From assembly GCF_900109265.1 (NCBI RefSeq), contig NZ_FNZM01000030.1:1-64000 (forward strand): DNA of 64,000 nt, in the 5' to 3' direction. The stretch is from Paraburkholderia tropica (GTDB lineage: Bacteria; Pseudomonadota; Gammaproteobacteria; Burkholderiales; Burkholderiaceae). Positions 15,616 through 22,847 of this stretch are shown piece by piece (position 1 is the first letter of the stretch; the number at the start of each line of letters is the position of its first letter). Under the pieces are notes generated by a model that worked only from the letters and a program-made list of their open reading frames with translations, was not told the origin of the DNA and searched no databases. The position numbers were made by a program, and so were the translations under genes.

Positions 15616-17874
15616 ATGCAAGCCTCCTCACCCACTTCCGCGCGGGACGGCCAGAGCGTCGTGAAGGCGTTCGCCGACTGGGCGAACACCGACGGCCTCG
15701 TCTGGCTCTATCTGTTCAAGGCGATCGCCGCGGCGCTGCTCGCGCTCGGCATCGCGATGAAGCTCGACCTGCCCTCGCCGCGCACGGCCATGACGACGGT
15801 CTTCATCGTCATGCAGCCGCAAAGCGGCGCGGTGTTCGCCAAGAGCTTCTACCGGATCTGCGGCACGCTGGTCGGCCTCGTCGTGATGCTCGCGCTGATC
15901 GGCCTGTTCGCGCAGCAGCCCGAACTCTTCATCGCGAGCACGGCGCTGTGGGTCGGCATCTGCACGGCGGGCGCGGCGCGCAACCGCAACTTCCGCTCGT
16001 ACGGCTTCGTGCTCGCGGGCTACACGGCCGCGCTGATCGGCATTCCGGCCTCACAGCATCCCGACGGCGCCTTCATGTCGGCGATGACGCGCGTGGCCGA
16101 GATCTCGCTCGGCATCCTCGCCTCGGGCTTCGTGAGCGCCGTGGTGTTCCCGCGCTACACCGGCGAGCTGCTGCGCTCGACGGTGCGCCGCCGCTTCTCG
16201 TCGTTCGTCGATTACGTGTCGGCGTCGCTGGGCGGCCGCGTGGACCGTTCGCAGATCGAGGCGACCAACGCGCGCTTCGTGGCCGACATCGTCGGCTTCG
16301 AGGCGAGCCGCAGCACCGCCGTGTTCGAATCGCCCGATTCGCGCATGCGCGCCGGACGTCTCGCGCGCATGAACACCGAGTTCATGTCGGCCTCGACGCG
16401 CTTTCACGCGCTGCATCAGCTGATGAACCGTCTGCGCGACGAAGGCAAGCTCGCGACCGTCGAGGCGCTCGAACCGTATTTCCGCGAGATCGCGCCGCTG
16501 TTCGACAAGGCGGGCGAGCCCGTGCTCAAGGCCGCCGACGCCGTGCATGTGGCCGCGCAGCTCGAAGCGTATCGCGCGACGCTGCCCAAACGCGTGCGCG
16601 ACACGCGCGCGCAGCTCGAAGCCGCGCAAGCCGCGGCGCGCGCCATCGGCGAGGTGCACGCGCCGTCCGATCTGCTCGACTTCGACACGGCCACCGAGCT
16701 GTTCTACCGCTTCGTGCACGAGATGAACGAGTACACGGCGACCTACGCCTCGCTCGCCGTCGACACTCACGCACGCGAAAAGTGGATCGCGCGCTACGTG
16801 CCCAAGACCAACCTCGTCGCGGCGGGCGTGCACGGCGTGCGCGCTGCGATCGTGATGGGGCTGCTGGGCGCGTTCTGGATCGCCACGGCCTGGCCGAGCG
16901 GCACGAACCTCGTGCTCAACGCCGCCGCCACCTGCGCGCTCGCCTCGGCCTCGCCGCAGCCCGCGCGCATGGCGAGCCAGATGGCGGGCGGCACGATGCT
17001 CGCGTCGCTCGTCGGCATGATCCTGACCTTCGGCGTGTTCCCGCACATCGACGGCTTTCCGATGCTGTGCGTCGCGCTCGCGCCCGCGCTCGCCTTCGGC
17101 GTGTTCCTGACGACGCGTCCGGCCTACGCGGGCTACGGCATGGGCTACTGCATCTTCCTGTGCTTCCTCGCGGGCCCGGACAACGTGGTGCAGTACAACC
17201 CGACCGGCTATATCAACGATGCGCTCGCGCTGTGTCTTTCGATGGTCGTCTCGGCCGCCGCGTTCGCGGTGCTGCTGCCGCCGTCGACGCCGTGGCTGCG
17301 CAACCGTCTGCTCGCGAATCTGCGCGGCCAGGTGGTGCATGCGTGCCGCGCGCGGCTGACCGGCCTTTCGGGTCTGCGCAACCGCTTCGAAAGCGGCACG
17401 CGCGACCTGATGTTCCAGCTCAGCGCGCTCGCGGGCAACGATCAGGCGTTCCGCCAGGAGACGCTGCGCTGGATGTTCGCGACGCTCGAAACCGGCAACG
17501 CCGCGATCGATCTGCGTGAGGATCTGGCCGCGCTGCCCGCGCATCCGCGCTTCGCGAAGGACACGGCCTGGCGCGGCCACGTCGACGCGACGCTCAAGAA
17601 CCTGAGCGCGCTGTTCGACCAGCCGGGCGCGCAGCGTTACGCCGCCGCGCTCGCCGCGAACGAAGGCGCCATCGCCGCCTGCCGCGATCTGCTCGAACGC
17701 GTGCTCAACGACGAAGCGCCGCGCGAGGAACGCCATCCGGTGCAGCGCATCCTCAGCCATCTGCATTTCATCCGCACCGCGCTGATCGATCCGCAATCGC
17801 CGCTCGCGCCGTTCAGCCAGAACGGCGCGGCCCCCACTTCCGGCAATGCGCAAGGAGCCCATCATGCCTCGTGA
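15616..17874 (+). CDS. FUSC-family inner-membrane efflux protein (AaeB-like)
   Basis: A 752-residue fusaric-acid-resistance/AaeB family protein. Two blocks of about six hydrophobic helices (residues 30-190 and 395-560) are separated by, and followed by, cytoplasmic helical regions. The PRTAMTTVFIVMQPQSGAVF segment near residue 55 is characteristic. It is the inner-membrane component of a pump that exports aromatic carboxylic acids with a HlyD-type adaptor, here encoded two genes downstream. Its 3' end overlaps the DUF1656 gene by 11 bp. Substrate is inferred from family. Confidence 0.92.
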   Translation: MQASSPTSARDGQSVVKAFADWANTDGLVWLYLFKAIAAALLALGIAMKLDLPSPRTAMTTVFIVMQPQSGAVFAKSFYRICGTLVGLVVMLALIGLFAQQPELFIASTALWVGICTAGAARNRNFRSYGFVLAGYTAALIGIPASQHPDGAFMSAMTRVAEISLGILASGFVSAVVFPRYTGELLRSTVRRRFSSFVDYVSASLGGRVDRSQIEATNARFVADIVGFEASRSTAVFESPDSRMRAGRLARMNTEFMSASTRFHALHQLMNRLRDEGKLATVEALEPYFREIAPLFDKAGEPVLKAADAVHVAAQLEAYRATLPKRVRDTRAQLEAAQAAARAIGEVHAPSDLLDFDTATELFYRFVHEMNEYTATYASLAVDTHAREKWIARYVPKTNLVAAGVHGVRAAIVMGLLGAFWIATAWPSGTNLVLNAAATCALASASPQPARMASQMAGGTMLASLVGMILTFGVFPHIDGFPMLCVALAPALAFGVFLTTRPAYAGYGMGYCIFLCFLAGPDNVVQYNPTGYINDALALCLSMVVSAAAFAVLLPPSTPWLRNRLLANLRGQVVHACRARLTGLSGLRNRFESGTRDLMFQLSALAGNDQAFRQETLRWMFATLETGNAAIDLREDLAALPAHPRFAKDTAWRGHVDATLKNLSALFDQPGAQRYAAALAANEGAIAACRDLLERVLNDEAPREERHPVQRILSHLHFIRTALIDPQSPLAPFSQNGAAPTSGNAQGAHHAS

Positions 17875-18064
17875 CGTTGCGTTTCTCGACGCCTACATTC
17901 CGGCGATCGTCCTGCTCTTCATCCTGGGCGCGGCGATCACCTGGGTGCTCGATTCCGTGCTGGCCCGCACCGGCCTCTACCGTCTCGTGTGGCACCCGTC
18001 CCTGTTTCGCGTGAGTCTGCTCGTAGTCGTGTGCTGCGTGCTCGGACTCGCCGTCTATCGTTGA
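17864..18064 (+). CDS. DUF1656 small membrane protein (AaeX-like)
   Basis: A 66-residue protein with two hydrophobic helices (residues 11-30 and 46-63), FLDAYIPAIVLLF at the N-terminus and WHPSLFRVSL in the middle, typical of DUF1656/AaeX. The family nearly always sits between or beside the FUSC and HlyD genes of aromatic-acid pumps. Its role is unknown. AAGGAGC precedes the ATG at 17864, inside the end of the FUSC gene. Confidence 0.9.
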   Translation: MPRDVAFLDAYIPAIVLLFILGAAITWVLDSVLARTGLYRLVWHPSLFRVSLLVVVCCVLGLAVYR

Positions 18065-18081
18065 ACCGGCTACGTAGAATC

Positions 18082-18945
18082 ATGACCATCAGAAATATCA
18101 TTGGCTTTATCGCGACGGCGATCATCTTCGTCATCGCCATCCTCGTGGGCCGCGCGCTGTGGGTCCACTACATGGACGAACCCTGGACGCGCGACGGCCG
18201 CGTGCGCGCCGAAGTGGTGAACATCGCGCCCGACGTCTCAGGCGCGGTGGTCGAGCTGCCCGTGAAGGACAACCAGTTCGTGCACAAGGGCGACCTGCTG
18301 ATGCAGATCGACCCGTCGCACTATCAGATCGCCGTCGAGCAGGCCGAGGCCGCCGTGGCCGCGCGCAAGGCCGAGCTGACCATGAAGCTCGACGACGCCC
18401 GCCGCCGCGCCGACATGGACAGCCTCGTGGTCTCGCAGGAAAACCGCGAAAACGCCTCGCACACCGCGAATTCGGCGCAGGCGCAGTATCAGCAGGCGAT
18501 CGCCGCCCTCGACGCCGCCAAGCTCAACCTCGAACGCACGCGCGTGATCTCGCCGGTCGACGGCTACATCACCAATCTGCAGGTGTTCAAGGGCGACTAC
18601 GCGATCGCGGGCCAGGCGAAGCTCGCCGTGGTCGACAGCCACTCGTTCTGGGTCTACGGCTACTTCGAGGAAACCAAGCTGCCGCACGTGAAGGTGGGCA
18701 ACAAGGCCGAGATCAAACTGATGAGCGGCGGCACGCTCGAAGGTCACGTGGAAAGCATCTCGCGCGGCATCTACGACCGCGACAATCCGCAAAGCCGCGA
18801 ACTGCTCGCCGACGTGAATCCGACCTTCAACTGGGTGCGCCTTGCGCAGCGCGTGCCGGTGCGCATCCACATCGACAAGGTGCCCGACGGCATGGTGCTC
18901 GCGGCCGGCACGACCTGCACGGTGGTCGTGAAGCCCGGCGCCTGA
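18082..18945 (+). CDS. HlyD-type membrane-fusion (adaptor) protein, AaeA-like
   Basis: A 287-residue periplasmic adaptor anchored by one N-terminal helix (residues 5-25). A biotinyl-lipoyl-like half (NIAPDVSGAVVELPVKDNQ near residue 47), a short coiled-coil hairpin (residues 85-150), the second half-motif (VISPVDGYITNLQVFKGDY) and a beta-barrel domain follow. It would connect the FUSC protein to the outer-membrane lipoprotein. I choose the ATG at 18082; an in-frame TTG at 18061 directly at the DUF1656 stop would add seven residues. Last gene of the operon, followed by a terminator. Confidence 0.92.
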   Translation: MTIRNIIGFIATAIIFVIAILVGRALWVHYMDEPWTRDGRVRAEVVNIAPDVSGAVVELPVKDNQFVHKGDLLMQIDPSHYQIAVEQAEAAVAARKAELTMKLDDARRRADMDSLVVSQENRENASHTANSAQAQYQQAIAALDAAKLNLERTRVISPVDGYITNLQVFKGDYAIAGQAKLAVVDSHSFWVYGYFEETKLPHVKVGNKAEIKLMSGGTLEGHVESISRGIYDRDNPQSRELLADVNPTFNWVRLAQRVPVRIHIDKVPDGMVLAAGTTCTVVVKPGA

Positions 18946-19012
18946 GCAAGCGCCGAACGTGCGCGCTAGCGTCGCGCGGCCAGCCGGTCCGCCGACGCCC
19001 GCGAGCACGGGA

Positions 19013-19048
19013 CACGAAAAAGAGCGCCTTCGGGCGCTCTTTTTCGTG
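19013..19048 (+). terminator. Intrinsic terminator of the efflux operon
   Basis: A perfect 16-bp stem (19013-19028 with 19033-19048) closed by a TTCG tetraloop, with five Ts within the right arm, 67 bp after the adaptor gene stop. Confidence 0.92.
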
Positions 19049-19204
19049 GTGCGCACGGACGCGCGCACCTGAAGTTCGCATGACAGTTCTTGCCAGATTC
19101 CAGGCATTGGCCGACGGCCGACCATTCGGGCTTGAAAAAATTGTCTCAGAAACAGTCCAAATCTCCGCGTCATTGACGGTCATCAAACCCAAAACCGGCT
19201 GCAC

Positions 19205-19233
19205 CTAGGACTATTCTTATTTTTACGTCCTAG
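19205..19233 (+). promoter_or_regulatory. Palindrome CTAGGAC-N15-GTCCTAG before the HyaD-like gene
   Basis: Perfect 7-bp arms (19205-19211 and 19227-19233) flank a 15-bp A+T-rich spacer. The right arm ends 14 bp before the GTG start of the HyaD-like gene. It could be an operator overlapping the promoter or an RNA hairpin in the leader. CTAG is rare in such genomes, which makes chance less likely. No clear sigma-70 promoter accompanies it. Confidence 0.55.
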
Positions 19234-19247
19234 ATCGGATTGCCAGC

Positions 19248-19889
19248 GTGGGTTTTCTCTCCGAGCACCTTCCTTTTATCTTTGCGTCCGGCCATGCGGC
19301 GCTGTCGGAAACGACGGCGCGCGCGCTCACGCCGGGGCGCATCGTCGTGCTCGGAATCGGCAATGTGCAATGGGGCGACGCGGGCTTCGGCGTGCGCGCG
19401 CTCGAACGGCTCAGATCGGCGTGGCAGTGCGCGCCGCATGTCGAGTGCGTCGATGGCGGCACGCAGGGCCGCGCGCTCCTGCCGCTCGTGGAGTCGGCGC
19501 AGCGCATGATCGTGTTCAATGCCGCCGATTTTGGCCAGCCGCCCGGCACGCTGTGCGCGCGCGCGGGCGACGACGCCACGGCGCACCTGCGCACGCACGC
19601 CGTGAATCTGCACCAGATGGATTTCGCCGATGCGCTCGCCTGCGCGCAGCTCAAGGGCCGCTATCCGCGCGAACTGGTGCTGATCGGCGTGCAGCCGCAA
19701 GCGCATGCCGAATATGGCGCGGATCTCCACGACGCCGTGCGCGCCCAGCTCGATCCGGCCGTCGCGGCCGCCTGCCGCTGGCTGCGGCGCTGGCATGCGC
19801 GCCCCCAGCCGCTCGCGGCGACCGAGGCCGCCGAACATCGCACCGAACATCGCGCGGAGCGCGCCGGCTGCGCCGACGAAATCGCCTGA
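19248..19889 (+). CDS. HyaD/HybD-family hydrogenase-maturation protease homologue with altered metal ligands
   Basis: A 213-residue protein whose residues 30-180 match the HyaD/HupD endopeptidases that clip the C-terminus of the [NiFe] hydrogenase large subunit after nickel insertion. Visible marks are VVLGIGNVQWGDAGFGVRALE, DGGTQG, N-A-A-D-F-G and NLHQMDFADAL. In active enzymes three residues bind nickel: Glu in the D-E-G-F-G motif, Asp in the L-D-A-I-D-Y-G-like motif, and His in the L-H-Q motif. Here the first is Ala45 and the second Asn91; only His122 remains. No hydrogenase structural or hyp gene is in the window. It may have lost protease activity or work on another partner. GTG start; a palindrome precedes it. 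Confidence 0.82.
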   Translation: MGFLSEHLPFIFASGHAALSETTARALTPGRIVVLGIGNVQWGDAGFGVRALERLRSAWQCAPHVECVDGGTQGRALLPLVESAQRMIVFNAADFGQPPGTLCARAGDDATAHLRTHAVNLHQMDFADALACAQLKGRYPRELVLIGVQPQAHAEYGADLHDAVRAQLDPAVAAACRWLRRWHARPQPLAATEAAEHRTEHRAERAGCADEIA

Positions 19890-20058
19890 CGCGGGCGAAC
19901 GCGCGGGCCGCTTTCGCCACATCGCCGCCACGCCCGCCGGATCCGCGCCGCGCCCACGGGTCAACCCGCGTTGCCCGCTCGCATTGCACTGCACTATGCT
20001 CGACACTCCAGGGCCAGTTCCGGCAGTCCGCGCCCCATCGCACGGGAGGAAACACCTC

Positions 20059-21972
20059 ATGCGCCGTTACCGCGATTTTCACCGCGAGTCGATCGAACAG
20101 CCCGACGCCTTCTGGCGCCGCGAAGCCGCGCGCGTCCACTGGGAAACGCCCTTCGACGCCGTGCTAGACCGCTCGAATCCGCCCTTCGCGCGCTGGTTCA
20201 CAGGCGGGCGCACGAACCTGTGCTTCAACGCCGTCGATCGCCATCTCGCCTCGCGCGCGCAGCAGAACGCGCTGGTCTACGTCTCGACGGAAACCGGCAT
20301 CGAGCGCCGCTACACCTACGCCGACCTGCACGCCGAAGTGAACCGCATGGCCGCCGTGATGCGCTCGCTGGGCGTCAAGCGCGGCGACCGCGTGCTGATC
20401 TATCTGCCGATGATTCCCGAGGCCGTGTTCGCCATGCTGGCCTGCGCGCGGCTGGGCGCGATCCATTCGGTCGTGTTCGGCGGCTTCGCGGCGCCGAGTC
20501 TCGCCGCCCGCATCGACGACGCGAAGCCCATGCTGCTCGTGAGCGCCGACGCCGGCGCGCGCGGCGGCAAGGTGATCGACTACGCGCCGCTCGTCGACGA
20601 AGCGATGTCGCGCGCGGCACACGCGCCGCCGCACGTGTTGCTGATCGACCGCCAGCTCGCACCCGAACGCCTCGACGCGCCCTATCTGGTCCACTACGAG
20701 CCGTTGCGCGAGCAGTTTTACGACGCCCGCATACCGTGTGAATGGCTCGAATCGAACGAGCCCTCGTACATCCTCTACACCTCCGGCACCACGGGCAAAC
20801 CGAAGGGCGTGCAGCGCGACGTGGGCGGCTACGCGGTCGCGCTCGCGGCGTCGATCGACTACATCTTCGAGGGCCGCCCGGGCGATACGATGTTCACCGC
20901 CTCGGACATCGGCTGGGTCGTAGGCCACAGCTACATCATCTACGCGCCCTTGCTCGCGGGCATGACCACGGTGATGTACGAAGGCACGCCGATCCGCCCC
21001 GACGGCGGCATCTGGTGGCGGCTCGTTGAACAGCACAAGATCAACCTGATGTTCACCGCGCCCACGGCGATCCGCGTGCTCAAGAAGCAGGACCCGGCGC
21101 TGCTGCACGCCGCCGATCTGTCGAGCCTGCGCACGCTCTTTCTCGCGGGCGAACCGCTCGACGAACCGACCGCCACCTGGATTTCGGACGCGCTCGGCAA
21201 ACCGGTCGTCGACAACTACTGGCAGACCGAAACCGGCTGGCCGATGCTGGCGAACCAGGGCGGCGTGGAAGCGCTGCCGCAGAAGCTCGGTTCGCCGGGC
21301 GTGCCCTGCTATGGCTACGACCTCGTGCTGCGCGACGAGCACACCGGCGAGCCCTGCGCGAGCGGCCAAAAAGGCGTCATCACCCTCGGTTATCCGCTGC
21401 CGCCCGGCTGCATGCAGACGGTCTGGGGCGACGACGCGCGCTTCGTGAGAACGTACTGGGAAAGCGTGCCCGGCCAGCAGGTGTATTCGACCTTCGACTG
21501 GGGCATGCAGGATGAAAACGGCTACGTGACGATCCTCGGGCGCACCGACGACGTCATCAACGTGGCCGGGCATCGGCTCGGCACGCGCGAGATCGAAGAA
21601 GCGATCTCGTCGCACGCGGCGGTGGCTGAAGTAGCCGTGGTCGGCGTCAACGATGCGGTGAAGGGCCAGGCCGCGCTCGCCTTCGTGGTGTTGCGCGACG
21701 CCGCGGCGGCGGCCGACCCGAAAGCGGCGGACAAGCTCGCCACGGCCATCGCGACGACGGTGGACCGCCAGCTCGGCGCGATCGGCCGGCCCGCGCGCGT
21801 GCATTTCGTCTCGATGCTCCCGAAGACGCGCTCGGGCAAGCTGCTGCGCCGCGCGATCGCGGCGCTCGCGGAAGGCCGCGAGCCGGGCGATCTGCCGACG
21901 ATCGAAGATGCGTCGGCGCTCCAGCAGATTCGCGAGGCGGTCAACGCCGCAGGCGAACGCCAAGGTCGCTGA
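20059..21972 (+). CDS. prpE: Propionate-CoA ligase
   Basis: A 637-residue acyl-CoA synthetase of the ANL superfamily that activates propionate to propionyl-CoA through an acyl-adenylate. The P-loop-like A3 motif YTSGTTGKPKG lies near residue 237, N-Y-W-Q-T-E-T-G-W-P near 390, and the catalytic, usually acetylatable lysine is Lys594 in R-S-G-K-L-L-R-R. Y-R-D-F-H-R-E-S at the start and the acetyl-CoA-synthetase-like N-domain fit PrpE; a short-chain acyl-CoA synthetase of slightly different specificity is possible. GGAGGA at 20044-20049 picks the ATG at 20059 over an in-frame ATG at 19996. No prpBCD genes are nearby. Confidence 0.9.
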   Translation: MRRYRDFHRESIEQPDAFWRREAARVHWETPFDAVLDRSNPPFARWFTGGRTNLCFNAVDRHLASRAQQNALVYVSTETGIERRYTYADLHAEVNRMAAVMRSLGVKRGDRVLIYLPMIPEAVFAMLACARLGAIHSVVFGGFAAPSLAARIDDAKPMLLVSADAGARGGKVIDYAPLVDEAMSRAAHAPPHVLLIDRQLAPERLDAPYLVHYEPLREQFYDARIPCEWLESNEPSYILYTSGTTGKPKGVQRDVGGYAVALAASIDYIFEGRPGDTMFTASDIGWVVGHSYIIYAPLLAGMTTVMYEGTPIRPDGGIWWRLVEQHKINLMFTAPTAIRVLKKQDPALLHAADLSSLRTLFLAGEPLDEPTATWISDALGKPVVDNYWQTETGWPMLANQGGVEALPQKLGSPGVPCYGYDLVLRDEHTGEPCASGQKGVITLGYPLPPGCMQTVWGDDARFVRTYWESVPGQQVYSTFDWGMQDENGYVTILGRTDDVINVAGHRLGTREIEEAISSHAAVAEVAVVGVNDAVKGQAALAFVVLRDAAAAADPKAADKLATAIATTVDRQLGAIGRPARVHFVSMLPKTRSGKLLRRAIAALAEGREPGDLPTIEDASALQQIREAVNAAGERQGR

Positions 21973-21981
21973 AAATCAGCG
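21967..21981. terminator. Short hairpin spanning two convergent stop codons
   Basis: CGCTGA-AAA-TCAGCG. The left arm contains the TGA of prpE and the right arm contains, on the other strand, the TGA of the nucleosidase gene. Only 3 bp separate the two genes, and no separate terminator is visible for either. Its terminator role is weak inference. Confidence 0.4.
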
Positions 21982-22773
21982 CGCGACCGGGGTGTAGGCC
22001 GCGAGAAAACGCTTGAGAATGCCGGTCGAGTAGGTGCCGGCGATATCGGCGAGAAACGACGAAAACGACGTGCTCGCGTGTTCGTCGGCGGTGTCGGAGA
22101 TGGTGCGCACGATCGCGCACGGCACGTCGTATTCGTGGCAGACCTGGGCGATCGCGGCGCCTTCCATTTCCACCGCCAGCGCGTCGGGCAGCAGCGCGCG
22201 CAACGCGCCCACGGCGGCGGCGCTCGCGACGAACTGATCGCCGCTGATCACGAGGCCGCGATGCACGCCCGGCCGCGCGTTCGCGAGGCGCGGCAGCGCG
22301 GCGCCGAACTGCGCCGACAGCGCGTCGCCCTCTTCCGCGATGAAGCGCTCGCACGCGGCGGCCAGCGCATCGGCGAGCGCGCGGTCGGCGTCGAAACGCG
22401 AGCGCGCGAGCAGCGGAATCTCGTGACGCGGAAACAGCGGCTCGGCGTTCATGTCGTGCTGGAGCAGCGTTTCGCCGACCACCACGTCGCCCACGTGCAC
22501 GTTCTCGCCCACGCCGCCCGCCACGCCGGTAAACACGATCGCATCGACATCGAACGCGTGGATCAGCGCGCTCGTCGTGGCCGCCGCCGCCACCTTGCCG
22601 ACGCGCGCCAGCGTGACGACGCACGGCGCGCCGTGCACGGTGCCGAGGTGGTAATCGCGCTTGCCGAAGGTGCGCGTGACGACGCCCGATTCGGCCTGCA
22701 TGGCGGCGATCAGGTCGCCGAGTTCCTGGGGCAGCGCGGCGAGCACGCCGAGCGGACGGGAAGTGGTGTTCAT
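21976..22773 (-). CDS. 5'-methylthioadenosine/S-adenosylhomocysteine nucleosidase
   Basis: A 265-residue purine-phosphorylase-fold enzyme that cleaves adenine from methylthioadenosine and S-adenosylhomocysteine, clearing SAM by-products. Marks are FTGVAGGVGENVHVGDVVVG near residues 83-102, the ribose-binding VEMEGAAIAQV (Glu near residue 204) and the catalytic Asp in I-S-D-T-A-D-E-H. It is 30 residues longer than E. coli Pfs, as in other Burkholderiales members. The start at 22773 is chosen over an in-frame upstream start because a GGAAG lies 7 bp before it. Same strand as uvrD, 74 bp downstream of it. It could also be a related adenosine-type nucleosidase. Confidence 0.88.
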   Translation of the reverse strand: MNTTSRPLGVLAALPQELGDLIAAMQAESGVVTRTFGKRDYHLGTVHGAPCVVTLARVGKVAAAATTSALIHAFDVDAIVFTGVAGGVGENVHVGDVVVGETLLQHDMNAEPLFPRHEIPLLARSRFDADRALADALAAACERFIAEEGDALSAQFGAALPRLANARPGVHRGLVISGDQFVASAAAVGALRALLPDALAVEMEGAAIAQVCHEYDVPCAIVRTISDTADEHASTSFSSFLADIAGTYSTGILKRFLAAYTPVAR

Positions 22774-22801
22774 CGTCGGAATCTTCCGGAAAAGGCGTGA
22801 T

Positions 22802-22830
22802 GGGCGTGCGCCGTGGCACGCCCGTTTTTT
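22802..22830 (+). terminator. Intrinsic terminator facing against its neighbours
   Basis: An 8-bp perfect stem (GGGCGTGC at 22802-22809, GCACGCCC at 22816-22823) followed on the plus strand by G and six Ts. Both flanking genes are on the minus strand, where the T-run is absent, so it can only stop rightward (antisense) transcription efficiently. Confidence 0.65.
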
Positions 22831-22847
22831 ACGCTTTGGCGTGTGCG

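Noticed and set aside
19080..19208. A 42-codon open frame between the efflux operon and the HyaD-like gene
   Set aside because: No ribosome site and no hydrophobic or family pattern; its stop lies in the palindrome. I leave it as non-coding leader DNA.
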